64,000 bases of DNA from Eonycteris spelaea. Lineage: Eukaryota; Chordata; Mammalia; Chiroptera; Pteropodidae. The stretch spans positions 21,399,501 to 21,463,500 of the forward strand of contig PUFA01000003.1 in assembly GCA_003508835.1 (NCBI GenBank), given 5' to 3'. Positions 1 to 11,429 of this stretch are shown piece by piece (position 1 is the stretch's first letter; each line of letters begins with the position of its first letter). The notes under the pieces were generated by a model that was not told the DNA's origin, did no database searches, and worked only from the letters and a program-made list of their open reading frames with translations. A program made the translations under genes and the position numbers.

Positions 1-2549
1 TAAAAACACCTATAAATTGAAATTTCTTTGTTTTACAAGGGAATGTGTCTGACTTGGTTCTGAGAGTATAAAACAGGAGAGTGATTAATAACTGAATACA
101 GACTGGTAGTAGTCCCCATTGATATTTACAGTTGAGTTCCCAAAGTGAAGACTGACCAAGAGATATTTATAGAAATCCTCACTCTCTAGGGATTTCTGGT
201 TGAGAATAGGGGCAGTATAAATGTCATCTCCAAATACTTAGAAAGAATTTAGAGTACACACAGTCTATGTATTATAGTGTTTTATAGCAGTAATACTCCA
301 AAAGCAATCGTGCTGAGTGAGACTTTACTTAGTGAGACGCACGAGTTAGATCTTGAATTTATTCAAGATATTCTTGTTTGGAGGATGGACAGAGTTGATG
401 AGATCATTGCTACTGTACTGTCCAGTCCCGATAGGGTCTGAGGTTTTCTCCAGGGCTCACAATGGCTACTGAATTGAGGATGAAAATAGCCCTGAAGAAT
501 TCGTTTGTGGGCTGAGGTGAAAACTATAATGTTTGCTCAGACTCTTGGAGAATTATTTCCCTTTTATTTTGCATAGTTGTAAGTCCTTAATTATGCTAAG
601 GAGTATAGGGATAATAAAATGATGACTAAACGATATTGGCCAGATAGCAATTAATCTATCCATAAAGGGCAGAAACAAGACCAATGTGAGGAAATTATAA
701 GAGATATATAGACTCGATATAACAAAGAATATTTTATTAATTTGAGCTATTTATGAGAGGATAGAGATTTGAAATTTGCAAGTTTAAGAAAAGTTGAAAT
801 AATCATGCTGAGGCCAGATACCCATGAATCAGGTATGGTATATGACATTTCTTCACTATGTAAAATTTTGGTCTATAAAATTCTCCCAGTGTTAAGATTC
901 TATCATTTTTTTTTTACATCAGTAATGGTCAGAATATTAGTACATGTGTTTTGAGATAAGGTAGTTTTTATTATTTACCCAGAATGAGACTTGGCTTGTA
1001 GTAACTTATCTACAGTTTCATGCACCCCTTTGCGATGAGAGTATGGATGCCGCCAGCTACCGTGAAACAAAATTACATCACTGATTATTTGGCTGGACTA
1101 AGTTGGATAAGATAAGGAAAGCAGAGGAATGGTTCCCAAGATTGGTCCAAGATAGCGCTGGCTGACACATAAGCATCATCTGAGAATTTCAATAAATATA
1201 CAGATTCATAGCTTAACAAATTAATTTGTAGGTGAGGCATAGGGGTCGGAGAATACGTGTTCACATTCCCCAGCTTATCGTGATGGGCAGCATAGAATTT
1301 AGAATTTACTCATTTCTCTGCTTCTGTGAGTGTTTTATTTTAGGTTTGTTTTCTTCATGTCATAGAAAAGATTCCTTTTCAAATCTGCAGACATATCTCA
1401 ACAGAAGAGAGGGAAACAGGATTTCTCCATGCAATGGTTTATAGTCCCTGTGTATATAGAGGGAAATATAAACTCACAGGAGTTATGAGCAATGGTGGCA
1501 GAAGCAACCATACCAGCCCCAGAAGTGGGATTGAGAAAGGAGTCACAAAAGATGAGAATTAGGCCACCAGACTCCTCATCTCTCATTTCATCACTTCCTC
1601 AGCATGTTGGGACAGGCAAAGGAACTTCCTTGGTTGCAATCAGAGAGTTATTGAAAACCATGTAGTCTAGCATTTTCCAGGAAAAATTTCCAGGAACCAA
1701 TTCACAGTGACCCCAGTCAGGCAAACGAGCCTAGGTTGCACTTTCGAAGTATCATCAGGGGGCTCCTCAATTATCTCTTAATCTGGTGGCTCTTGTGGCA
1801 TCAGGCTGTGACTGAGCTCAGAGCTGCCCAAAGCAGCATTGCAGAGGACAAGCTTCTAAAGGAGGGCCTGGCAAGATTCTCTCTCAAGAGACTTGATAAT
1901 CAGACCCCAAGGTCCATGCCACAGAGCTCTTAGCAGAGTGAATGCTGCCTCTCTATTGAGCCCTCTTCTAAGCTTCCTTCTCATCCTGCGCTCTCTGCAA
2001 AAATTGGCTTGGTTCACTGTGTGTTTGTTTCTTCATGATAGTGTCTTTGCCCAGATGGTAATTATTTCTTAACAGATTGAGGTAACTACATAGTCATTTG
2101 TGTCTGGGAATAAGCATCCTAGCCTATTTTCAGTACATCTCTCTCTTTCTATAATTTTCACACTCTTCAATGAGACTTAAACACTCAGTTTCCTGATCTC
2201 TGCCTCAAAGACTTTCTTTGGTGCTCTGTACCTGACAAAATAGTGAGAACCCCTAAGAATAAAAGGTAGGATTCTGGTGAACGCTCCCTGCCCCCAAATA
2301 TTTTGTCTCTAAACTCCAGCACTGTTATTACATTTCCTTCAGTAAATACTCTCTCCTTTGAACCCTTGCTATAGCCTATAGTTAATTCCAAGTCTTAGTT
2401 AACTTACTTGTTTAGGAGGATGAATCAAAGCCTTCAAATAAATCTAAAAGTTTAGAAATCTAAGACCACTTCAGTAACCAAGATTCTGTTTATAAGTTAA
2501 AAACCAGCTACAGAAATATCTTACTTATTTATATCTCTGAGCTACATGA
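1..2549. other. Unclassified AT-rich sequence
   Basis: I recognise no repeat family, RNA gene or coding exon here. The part from about 1200 to 2000 is slightly less AT-rich and carries short open frames on both strands (a minus frame at 1398-1586 and a plus frame at 1736-1933). Neither has recognisable protein content or convincing splice signals. It may be diverged repeat sequence or unique intergenic DNA. Confidence 0.5.
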
Positions 2550-2584
2550 TGTGTGTGTATGTGTGTGTGTGGGGGGGGTGGGGG
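2550..2584. repeat. Short (GT)n tract running into a G-run
   Basis: An interrupted GT dinucleotide tract is followed by eight G and a TGGGGG-type run. It is a simple repeat with no coding content. Confidence 0.85.
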
Positions 2585-4139
2585 TTACATTTTCACATAC
2601 GTTCAGTACATAGCATAAGGGTGCACACATATGAAGGGCTTGGCTAATATTCTTTTAGCTTAGAATAGATGGATAGATGAAAAAATAAGGCATCTAGAAT
2701 ATTTTCAAGAGCCATACTGGAATTAAAAGAAGAAACTTTATGGCACAAATATACACACACTGTCTATATATATAGCATAAGCCTGTTAGCCTAGAACAGC
2801 ACTGGTTTATACCTTTGGTATATTTGTTGATAGCCTCTCCATTCACTTTCAAATATGATGGACATCATATACATGGTCATCATATTCATATGCAATATTT
2901 TACGCTCCTTTATTAAGAACTATTTAATTATATTTAATTTAAATAGTTTTGGCTATCTCTTTTTATCATTTTGTAGTGTATTAGCATATTTTAAATGGCC
3001 AAAGAAGGTAGAGAGGCTTAATTTACCTACCAAAAAGTCTCTTACAGGTATCACTATTTTATAGCTTAAATGAAGTTTGTTCTACAAGACAGGGAGTTAG
3101 GGACACGTTTAAAACAACTTTAATTAAAATTTTTGTAATTTTAAAAATGACCATAAAAGCTAGTGTTTCACTTATCTAAAAAAATAACTCATCTTCATAT
3201 ATATTAGATAAATGTAGAATTACTATAATAAGTAACATCTGCTCCCAGCTACTGTACAGGCCATAGATTGAGGGTGGATGCATAAAAAATAAAATTAAGG
3301 TCTTAACTTTTGAGGAGATTGTAAAATAGGACAAAGCCTTGATTAACCACACTCTAAAAATCATAATGATTTTTTCTCTTTTACCACCTTTCGAAAGAGA
3401 GAGACATGTCACATGAAAATAAATTGGTATCATAAATTTAGTTTAAAAAAAAGAAAAAAGGAAAAACAATTAGTCCCTCTTGATTTCTTGTGATTGTCAT
3501 GGACTCAGCTCTCAATCTATCCAGTTGCCTATAACTTCTCTTTCTCCATCTCCAGTGCGAAGTGATAAAACTTGATGCTCAAATGAATGACACACCTAGG
3601 GACCCGTGACTTCCCAGGGCATCATCAAGAAAGGATTCAGTCCCCTTCAATAGCCTGCACATTGAGATGGAAGAGTGGGCTTAATCATTTCTTGAAAGAT
3701 TTTCAGTATCACTGAACTCATTAATTCTGAGTTGAGCAAAAAAATCCTGTTCATCAGAAGCTCTCCTTCCTAAATACTAACACATGCCCCCAATTCTCTA
3801 AGTATTCTGGCCCAATGTGATTTGCTGTCATCAGGATGCAGGACGTGCAGATAATAGATAGGTTAGGGGTTGGCAATGCCCAAGTGTGCCTGGAACGAGT
3901 CGGTGTACAGAGCGGGGGATTATAGATAATGTGGAGTTTAGGGCATGTGGATACCACTTAGTAAAGCTTTGAATAGAGGGAAGACATATACCTTCCTTGG
4001 GGAATATGTGTTCACCTTTGCAAATGAGAAAAATCTTATTTTAACCTTTGTCCTCTATACTAGAAGAACAATTTAAACCTGGAAAAGGGCACCCAAGAGC
4101 AACTTGCTTAATCCACCTGCCGTGTCCTGAGCAGGATGT
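2585..4139. other. Unclassified AT-rich sequence
   Basis: This stretch is strongly AT-rich, especially 2850-3460. I see no recognisable repeat or exon. Short ORFs here are of the length expected by chance. Confidence 0.5.
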
Positions 4140-4144
4140 GCATT

Positions 4145-4280
4145 TCCTCACTCAGTGCCAATGTGGAATGCATCTCTACCTCCTCTCGGCTTCTCTGAAT
4201 CTTATCCTTCCTTCAAGGATAAGCTCAAGTTCAGAGTTCCCCCTATCCTCAGCCTTCCTAGCCTGTGCACAAAGCAGAAT
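4145..4280 (+). repeat. L2 LINE fragment
   Basis: The 'atccttccttcaaggat...agctcaag' segment followed by 'ccctat' matches the region of L2 upstream of its 3' end, where the consensus reads 'catccttcaaggcccagctcaaatgcc'. It is a diverged plus-strand fragment. The open frames at 4048-4391 cross it and are not regarded as genes. Confidence 0.55.
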
Positions 4281-4867
4281 GATCCCTGTCTTCACCATCT
4301 TTTATCCACAATTCGAGGAGCAGCGGTGGCTCTTCTTTCTCATGGCAGTTTTAAAAATGGCTCAGAGTCTCATCTCTCTCAAATAGTTTAAATGGGACCC
4401 TACCCAGAAGCAACAAACATTGAACACTTCCCTGGCCCCCTCTGGCCTAATGAGCCCTCGATTATTGTTTGGCATTATTAAATGTCAACAATAGGATGGC
4501 TCCCCTCTGAGAACTCAGTGAAAATGGCAAGAAATATAAGATTATAATTGAGGAACCACACAAAGTAGCTTTTATTTATTGGCAAAGGAGAGAAAAAGCT
4601 ACTGACCGTCATCCCAATATTCCTCTTTTTCGTCTGCTGCCAACATCCCTTGTTTCTTTTTAAGGGCAGCAGCTCTGTCTCTGCACAAAGTAACACGTTC
4701 ATGTGACAGGTTTTATTGCAGTAATAACATTAACAATGGAGTTAGAAAACACTTATTTACCAATCATTTAAAAGAAGATTTAAGCTGTGTGGTTTCTTGC
4801 TCACACTTTTCTGTAAGGGTGGAAGTGGTGACTCTGGCCCTCTGGAGGTTTTTTCTGGAGAGAGGGC

Positions 4868-5080
4868 TTGCATTTATTGAATGCTTCCCATGTGCCCAGC
4901 TTAGAGGCAAGCGCTTACATGTCTCATTTCACTTGGTTCTCACATTCGTCAGCGAAGTAGATATTATTGACCGCATTTCATAGATGAAAGAATGGAGCCA
5001 CAGGAGCAAAGTAACTTACCCAAGGTCACAAGGCTGGTACCAAGGAGTGGAGCTGGAATTCAAGGCCAGGGCAACTGCTA
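4868..5080 (-). repeat. MIR SINE, antisense
   Basis: The order of landmarks is that of a reverse-complemented MIR. First come 'catttattgaatgcttcccatgtgcc' and 'ctcatttcacttggttctcac'. Then 'tagatgaaagaatggagccacag', 'aacttacccaaggtcacaaggctgg' and 'gagctggaattcaa' follow. MIR is an ancient tRNA-derived SINE found across mammals. Confidence 0.85.
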
Positions 5081-5304
5081 GGCTCCAAAGCCTCCTGTTT
5101 TGCAGTCGAGTGTGATGGGGGTTTGGGATAAGGCCACAATGGGAATGCCCGTCTGAGTCTTTGTACTGTTCTGTGGCTCTTCTCTCGCTGTTAGAGGACT
5201 GGGTGCCATTTTTTTAAGGGTGGGGAAAGGATGCAGGCTCCTCTACCTACTTGGAGATTTGAGAGAAGGACCTATACTGCCTCAGGGTACCAGAAACATG
5301 ATCT

Positions 5305-5460
5305 CCCTCCCAGGCACTGCCACTGGCTTTTCATGAGGCCTTGTTTTATTCACCTGTACAATGGGGAACCAGCATGTTTTCCCACCCCACGTGGTTACTG
5401 TGACTCACATACCAAGGTAATGTCAAGGGCACTCAAGGCTTGGAAGCTGTGTCTGTGAGA
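5305..5460 (+). repeat. MIR SINE fragment
   Basis: 'ttttattcacctgtacaatgggga' followed by 'gtggttactgtga' and a 'gcactcaaggc' end follows the MIR core and 3' part. It is diverged and sits on the strand opposite to the MIR just upstream. Confidence 0.6.
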
Positions 5461-5464
5461 CGAC

Positions 5465-6794
5465 TTTTGAGACAATTTCCAACCCTGAGATCCTACATTA
5501 CAAATGCCTTTCAAAAAGGATTTAAAAAGCTTCAATCCCTTTATAAATGAAATGGATTATTAAGAGCAGGGAGGTGTGATGCCAGCAGGCATATAGAGGC
5601 TCCAGATATAACTCTGTGATTTTCTGCTTCATTTGCTTTTTGCAAAATATTGGAAAAACCAGGAGCATGTTTTTCTCTCCTAAGGGCCTGAAACTGGTAG
5701 GGGGAGATTTGAATAGTGCTTAGACATGGAGCAGGAGAGAGTATATCTGAACCCACCATACCTCAGTGAAGATAAACTCTATGTTCTATTTTTATACTTT
5801 CCATTTGGGTTGTATTGACATATAGCTCCAAACAATTTCACTTATTAAATGAACATTTAAGAGCATTTTGCAGAATCATGAATCAGTGAAAACAAGTTAT
5901 CTTAACTAGCGTATAGCTTTTTCTCAGAATTCTTCACCACATTTCTTAGATATTGAGATTATTTGGGCACCTACTATTTACAAGTTGGCCTTAATAATAT
6001 TGTGCTATGGTGAATACAATAATTCCAAGATGAACAATTTGCGTGTAATACCTTGCGTGTATATTTCTTTGCACAGAAGCGATGGCATTTAAGAAACCCA
6101 TTGTGGTTCCTAAGATAAGAAATAATTTTTCCTCTCTTTTTCTTATTCCTTTTCATGTTTAATGACCAATTAGAAGAACCAGGAAGGAGAGACAAACATT
6201 ATCACTTCCAGAATGCCCCGTGGACCCAATGCTGTTTCAATACCATGAGATAGACATTCAAATAGCCTTTTCTCATCTCAAGTAAACAGAGTTGAGGAAC
6301 ACCTGGCACCCTATTTTTCTCTCCCCAACTTGTACATTTGGTATCCCATCCTCAGTTATGGAAGGAGCTCAATGTCTAAGTGACAGCTCTATTACTTGGG
6401 AGTGAGCAAAGCTAAGAGGCCTCATCGTTTCAATGCCTCATTCAGATCTGGTCCCCTTTCATCCTTATGCCCAGGTGGCCTGTACCACGTCCAGTGGTAG
6501 TGAAGCTGGCCTCGGGGATTTCATGGAGGTCGATTGTGTACATTTCAGTGATTGGCAGATGCTATAAACGAGGAGTCGCCAAGTCTCCCCTTAGTGTAGT
6601 TAAACGTTTACGAACAGCACAGTGCTTCCAGCCAGAGCTTTACAGAACTCAGACATCCCCCGTGTACAGAACCTGGCCCTGGAAGCTCATTCCCTTGACG
6701 TCCTCTCCAGAAATCATCTCTTTAGATGATGCTTCAATTTTATTTGTCTTATTACCTTGTAGAAGGAACAGAATATTTTGGGATTCCTACAGAA
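5465..6794. other. Unclassified sequence with the longest canonical open frame outside microsatellites (6467-6871)
   Basis: No repeat is recognised from 5465 to about 6440. A 134-codon plus-strand frame covers 6467-6871. Its translation has no domain, signal peptide or repeat that I know, and its last third lies in a MIR (6795-6930). The segment 6470-6700 has a few more CpGs than its surroundings. I treat the frame as fortuitous. Confidence 0.45.
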
Positions 6795-6930
6795 TTGTTT
6801 TGAATCGCCACTTACCATCTGTAGACTTAGGAGAAGTTATTCGCTCTTTGATGTTCTTAGCAGTGAAATAGGGTAATAATTTACAATACCTTTCACACAG
6901 GCGGGTTGAGAGGACTACGTAATTAAAACC
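6795..6930 (+). repeat. MIR SINE fragment
   Basis: 'cacttaccatctgtagacttaggagaagttattc' and 'cagtgaaatagggtaataattta' followed by 'gggttgagaggact' match MIR around its CORE region in the plus orientation. The copy is diverged. Confidence 0.65.
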
Positions 6931-7421
6931 TGCCCAGCTAGGAAGGAGTACTCCTTCTCTTCCCCATTCCACGGAACAGCAGGTTCTAACCCCACCAGGG
7001 GAGGTAGAAAGACAACATTAGAGCTTCTTTCACTATTCACTTATCCTTAAATAATTTATATTTTGCGTATGTTTTATAAGGTATAAAATATAACTTGGGA
7101 GTTATAATGTATATAATTTATGAATACTTATCTTTACATATTGGGGTATAAGGAAAAAAATTACTGATAAGTTACATGATTAAAACAATTTGACCTATCT
7201 GCAATGAGATTGTTATTCTTAAGTATGATTGACAGATCCATATTAAGGCATTAATTAACAATAATTTATTATAGATCACCAAGATATATTTGACACTTTA
7301 TTATGAAACAATTTGGCTATTTCAGTGTCTTAAAATAAGAAAAATTAATCTCTAAGCATTGAAGAAAATTAGCATTTTTACCTCCTTAGAATGTACTTTA
7401 TCATTCCCTTATTTCAGGCAT
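6931..7421. other. AT-rich sequence, nothing recognised
   Basis: Very AT-rich sequence (about 7020-7390) with no recognisable repeat or gene. Confidence 0.5.
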
Positions 7422-7484
7422 TGGCTATGGCCCACAAAGCCTAAAATATGTGTAATCTGGCCCTTTACCAAAAAAGCTTGCTGC
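7422..7484 (+). mobile_element. hAT-Charlie non-autonomous element, 3' end only
   Basis: 'ctatggcccacaaagcctaaaatatgtgtaatctggccctttac' then 'aaaaagcttgctg' matches the conserved terminal part of a mammalian hAT MITE whose consensus ends '...atctggccctttacagaaaaagtttgc'. Only this end is present. A similar relic lies at 12598-12653. Confidence 0.55.
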
Positions 7485-7489
7485 TCTCT

Positions 7490-7690
7490 GCCTTATTATC
7501 ATTAACTCATTATAATTATACCATGAGGGAGATATACACATTATTCAGATAGAGAAGCTGAGGTGGGGTTTTTTTTTGTTTGTCTGTTTTGTTTTTAATA
7601 TGCAAGTATGAAGACAGGATTTAATCCTAGAGCTGAAAGCCTGTGCTTATTCTGCTAAACTGCACTACAATTTCCTGTAATATTTACAAT
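7490..7690 (-). repeat. MIR SINE, antisense, split by a T-rich insert
   Basis: 'accatgagggagatatacac...agagaagctgagg' and, after a T-rich stretch at about 7566-7600, 'gacaggatttaatcctagagctgaaagcctgtgc' and 'ctaaactgcactac' are reverse-complement MIR landmarks. The T-rich block interrupts the element. Confidence 0.65.
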
Positions 7691-7876
7691 GGCATGTTAC
7701 ACACTAAGTACAAGCAATAAGACAGGAAGGAGATGACTAATGGTACCATTTGGGGTCTGGACATTCCGAGGAAGAGTCAGACAGTACTTTTCTATATAAC
7801 CCTGGGATGTGTACTGCTGTTCCCTGATCCTGTGCTATACCCATGGCAGATGTTGATAATTGATTAAAGCACTGGG

Positions 7877-7924
7877 TTTTTTTGTTTTTGTTTTTGTTTT
7901 TTGTTTTGTTTTGTTTTTTTTTTT
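7877..7924. repeat. (TTTTG)n-type T-rich repeat
   Basis: A run of T blocks interrupted by single G. It could be a decayed poly(A) tail of an antisense retroelement, but no element body is recognisable next to it. Confidence 0.8.
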
Positions 7925-8178
7925 CTGAGCCTGGATGCGGCCCCAGAATTCTTATGAACACAACTCTCTAGGCATAACGTATGAAAGATAATTGGCATTT
8001 CTGACAAATCTGAATAGAGGAATATATGAGTATCTGGGTCTAAGAGAAGACTTTGAGGTAGAGATGAAGGGAATTGTTAAGAAAATGAGAGAAAACATGA
8101 AACTTTTTTTGTTAGCAAGAATTTCATTCAAGAGGAACATATTCAAGGAATCCTCTTTGCCCAGCGTGTAGCTAGGAT

Positions 8179-8225
8179 GTGTGTGTGTGTGTGTGTGCTG
8201 GGGTTGGGGTGGGGAGCGGCGGGGG
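8179..8225. repeat. (GT)n microsatellite followed by a G-rich tract
   Basis: About ten GT units are followed by a G-rich segment with four or more short G-runs (about 8199-8227). The frame at 7952-8401 on the opposite strand reads through it as TH repeats and is an artefact. Confidence 0.8.
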
Positions 8226-8245
8226 TAGGAGAGCAGAGAACAGTC

Positions 8246-8500
8246 TAATACAGTGGTTAGGACCTTGGACTCTGGAGTCAGGACGTCTGAGTCCAAAATC
8301 CAGCTCTGCTGCTTAACTACATGCGATCTTGGGCCAGTTTTACTTACCCCCTTGTTTCTCAGTTTTCTTGTGTAGTAAAATGGGAAAATAAGAAAACCCA
8401 CTTTATGAGGTAATTGTGAAAATTAACTGACTTAATTGACATAAAGCATGCAGGGCCCTTCCCGCTGTGAGGTAAGTGCTAGTATAAACGTTGTGCTACT
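8246..8500 (+). repeat. MIR SINE, nearly full length
   Basis: The MIR landmarks follow in order: 'acagtggttaggacc', 'ctctggagtcaggacg', 'ctgctgcttaactac', 'cttgggcca', 'tgtagtaaaatgggaaaata', 'atgaggtaattgtgaaaatta', 'cataaagc' and 'gtaagtgctagta'. This is one of the best preserved MIRs in the window. Confidence 0.9.
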
Positions 8501-8504
8501 ATGG

Positions 8505-9857
8505 TCTGGCCTCCAATGTACTTAAATTTATAATTGTGAACTCAAGGCAAACACAGAGAAACTAAGAAAAATACAAGATAATATAGTACAAACAGTGCTT
8601 CTCAGCACTTTTTCTTCCACCTATGAAGGTCAAAGGTAATGGACACTCCGAGTCCCCATTTTCTGCATTTGTGCGTGATGGTGTTCATTCCCAATGAATT
8701 TTATCCATCACCTCATGGATTTGTCAATAGCTCCCAAGACAGTCTCATGGGAGATCTTGCAGACCTATCATTTGTTCTATTTTTCTTTTCTGCTTATTTT
8801 TTTTTTTTAAGCTATAGCCCAATAGACATTCTTGTCATGCGGCAATTTGGAAAATAATTCATGTCACTCTAGTACTTTTCAATAATATTGATTTACCAGT
8901 GTATTTAATCAGGTAGAGTTAAGGTCTCATGGTGCCAATAAAGCATCTGCAGTAAAAAGTTACCTTTGAATATTTGAAATAATTCATTTTAAGTTATGGG
9001 AGTCGTTTGTGTTATAATACTTAACTGTAATACCCCAGGGATCTGGGCAGTCACTAAGGAGCTAAACTACCTTTTAAGCAATCCTCTAGAGAAAAACTTC
9101 TATGATATATGACTCTAAATATTTCTTACATATGCCCTTATCTGCAGTTTTAAATATTAAATTTTTAGAGATGATGTTTTCTAAAGTTCACGGGGTGAAA
9201 AAACTCAAATTTTAGTGCTGCCCCTCACTGAGAAAAGAGTCAAAGCTAAAAAGACATAATTGTTTCTCCTGAAATTTCAGAATTCTCTTCCAACTTCTCA
9301 TTTTTTTTTAATTGGATCTGTTAAGATGGCAACTCGTGAATCAGTCCAGTGGTCACTAGAGTTTTCTGCTTTTGCGTGAAGAGAAAAATCAGTCCAGGTG
9401 TCACTAAACATGGCCTTTCCAGGCTTATTCCTAGAAAAAGGATAAAAGGAGTAAGTTGGAAAACATGCAGTCCAGCAGTTAAATCTTTGTGAAAGCTTCC
9501 AGGCCAGGACACCCACCTACACTGCAATTTCTGCAAACAAAGACCTCTGACTTCAAGGGTTGCAGCTCACAGGGAATGTGAAAACCAGTGTGGCTGTCAT
9601 TAGATTGCATGGGGGAGGGCATCTCTCCTCAGATATCTTGTAACTGAAATTCTATAAGCATTGCACTCTGTATGTTTTGAAATGTCAAAAGAACTCAGTG
9701 GTCATGATTATAAGGGGGTCTTCTCCTGTTCTGGATTATGATCTCAGGTCAGCCATGTTTTCATTATCCAGTCTCCCTTCCTTCAATTATTGATAGATGT
9801 GGAGAATTGTATCATTCTTGACAGGTAGGAACATGACTCTAAAGGACAATGCTGGTC
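8505..9857. other. Unclassified sequence
   Basis: No repeat family or exon recognised. The two overlapping minus frames at 9298-9536 have no familiar content. Confidence 0.5.
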
Positions 9858-10264
9858 TTTGGATGTGGCAAATTAAGTTATTACAAGCATTTACTCCCTG
9901 TACCTGTATGGGAGTATATAGTTATGCCATTGATGTTGGGTTTGACCGTGTAACTTGGTTTGGCTAATAGAAAATAGGTAAAATGATAGTTTGAGCCAAA
10001 GCTTTAAGAGACATTAAGTGTTTCTGCTCAGCACTCTGGGAGCTTTTGATCTCAGCCATGAGAAGTACATTCATCAGGTAGCTTCTGCTCCACCAGCCCA
10101 GTGGAAAAATGAAGCATGCAGACCAAACCTACTAAAGCAGAACCATCAAGGCCAATCTGTAGACCCACGAGTATGAAAAATAAATAAGTGTTGTTTTTAG
10201 ATACTGAGTTTGGGGTGGGTTGTTAGGCAGCATTATCGATAATGGAAGTAGGTGATTAATATAG
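9858..10264 (+). mobile_element. MLT1-type LTR (ERVL-MaLR), solo
   Basis: The body fits a sense MLT1 LTR. It shows 'gaccgtgtaacttggtttggc', 'tctgctcagcactctgggagc' and a polyadenylation-like region 'gtatgaaaaataaataagtgttgtttttagatactgagttt'. It ends with 'gcagcattatcgataa' followed by 'gattaatata', which corresponds to the usual MLT1 3' end. Internal retroviral sequence is absent, so this is a solo LTR relic of an ancient retrovirus-like element. Confidence 0.75.
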
Positions 10265-10498
10265 ACCTTAGCCTTAAAGGTTTCTGGCTAGAGATTTCCT
10301 TAAAAGTTTAGCTCTCTGATCTTCATATCTTAGTAGGAAACTGGGTTATAAGGCATAGGAAGATATTGGGTAGGACACATCTTACTGTTCATCAAATCTC
10401 CCAATGCCCAATTTATTATCAAATTGTGATTTAGTTGTGACCAATTGCTGCTACCAGATTAGAATTTTTGATACCAAAAAATTGTTTGCTCACATTTC

Positions 10499-10864
10499 TA
10501 AGCTGTGTCCTTTGACAAACAGAGACTCATGGATATGGATTATAGACTAGTGGTTACTAGTGGGGTGGGGGAAGGAGGGGGATAGATGGGATAAAAGGGG
10601 TCAAATATAGGGGGGAGGGGGAGGGTGAAGTGGGTAAAGGGGATTAAATATATGGTAGTGTAAGGAAATTGGACTTTGGGTGGTGAACACACAATAGAAA
10701 TACAGACGTCAAGTGATAATGTACACCTGAAAATTATATGATTGAATTACCCACTGTTACCTCAATAAACTTAATTTAAATTAAAAATATAATAAATGAA
10801 TGAATGAATGAATGAATGAATGAATAAAAAGGCAAGAGGGGGAAAAATAAGCTGTGTCCTTTGA
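10499..10864 (+). mobile_element. 5'-truncated L1 3' end with exact target-site duplication
   Basis: The insert (10516-10847) starts 'caaacagagactcatggat' and contains the G-rich L1 3' UTR. It then has 'ggtggtgaacacacaata', 'gtacacctgaaaattata' and 'acctcaataaacttaat', and ends in an AATG-rich, A-rich tail. The 17-bp sequence TAAGCTGTGTCCTTTGA flanks it exactly at 10499-10515 and 10848-10864. This is the classic footprint of target-primed reverse transcription. The perfect duplication suggests it is among the younger events in the window. It has no coding capacity. Confidence 0.93.
10795..10825 (+). repeat. (AATG)n tetranucleotide repeat
   Basis: About seven AATG/TGAA units lie in the tail of the L1 insertion. 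They probably grew from its A-rich tail. Confidence 0.9.
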
Positions 10865-10944
10865 GCACTTACATCTCATATTTCCTAACTAGGTTAGTTG
10901 ATCCCTAGTTAACCCATTCATTGATGAGGAGATGGTGATATGGT

Positions 10945-10961
10945 AAAAAAAAAAAAAAAAA
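10945..10961. repeat. A17 homopolymer
   Basis: Seventeen consecutive A. No recognisable retroelement body precedes it. Confidence 0.9.
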
Positions 10962-11014
10962 CATAACACTAAGGAAAAAATAGATTTTGTTCCCTAATAG
11001 ATCACCTGCGACTT

Positions 11015-11081
11015 ATGAGTTCTCAGCAAAGTACTTATCTCACTGAGATTCAATTTCCCATCTATAAAATGTCAATACTTC

Positions 11082-11172
<91 letters not shown>

Positions 11173-11230
11173 GAAAGAAGTGGCGTGTAAATTAGGTAAA
11201 ATGTCTAGTATAATGCCTGGTGCAATCTTT
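11015..11230 (+). repeat. MIR SINE interrupted by a microsatellite
   Basis: The left part ('gcaaagtacttatctcactga' with 'ttcccatctataaaatgtcaa') and the right part ('attaggtaaaatgtctagtataatgcctgg') are consecutive MIR segments. They are separated by the long GT/GA tract at 11089-11169, which therefore expanded inside the MIR. Confidence 0.7.
11089..11169 (+). repeat. Compound (GT)13(GA)27 microsatellite
   Basis: A GT tract at 11089-11114 switches directly to a GA tract that runs to about 11168. The minus frame reading this as SLSL...HTHT is purely a repeat artefact. Such tracts are usually highly polymorphic, and the GA part is a potential triplex (H-DNA) sequence. Confidence 0.97.
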
Positions 11231-11232
11231 AA

Positions 11233-11425
11233 TGATTCAGCACTTGCCATCTACTGTGCACCAAATGCTTTTATATGTATTTGCCCTTGCCATCCTCATT
11301 AGCAAATGAGATTGATATAATTACCAGCCTCATTCTGTGGTGGAGAAAACTGGAATTTAAGTAACTTGCTCAAAGTTATATAGCAAAAGAATGGTTGAGA
11401 AGAATTTTAACCCAGGTTAGAATGT
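11233..11425 (-). repeat. MIR SINE, antisense
   Basis: 'cagcacttgccatctactgtgcacca', 'tggagaaaactggaatttaagtaacttgctcaaagttatatagc' and 'ttttaacccaggt' are reverse-complement MIR features. It abuts the plus-strand MIR just before it, giving an opposed pair. Confidence 0.75.
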
Positions 11426-11429
11426 GGAA

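Noticed and set aside
4048..4391. 112-codon ORF and an overlapping 78-codon ORF
   Set aside because: They overlap an L2 fragment and are in different frames with no known domain.
6467..6871. 134-codon plus-strand ORF
   Set aside because: No recognisable domain, and its last third lies in a MIR. No splice or promoter context supports it.
7952..8401. 149-codon minus ORF
   Set aside because: It crosses a MIR and a (GT)n tract (TH repeats) and has no domain.
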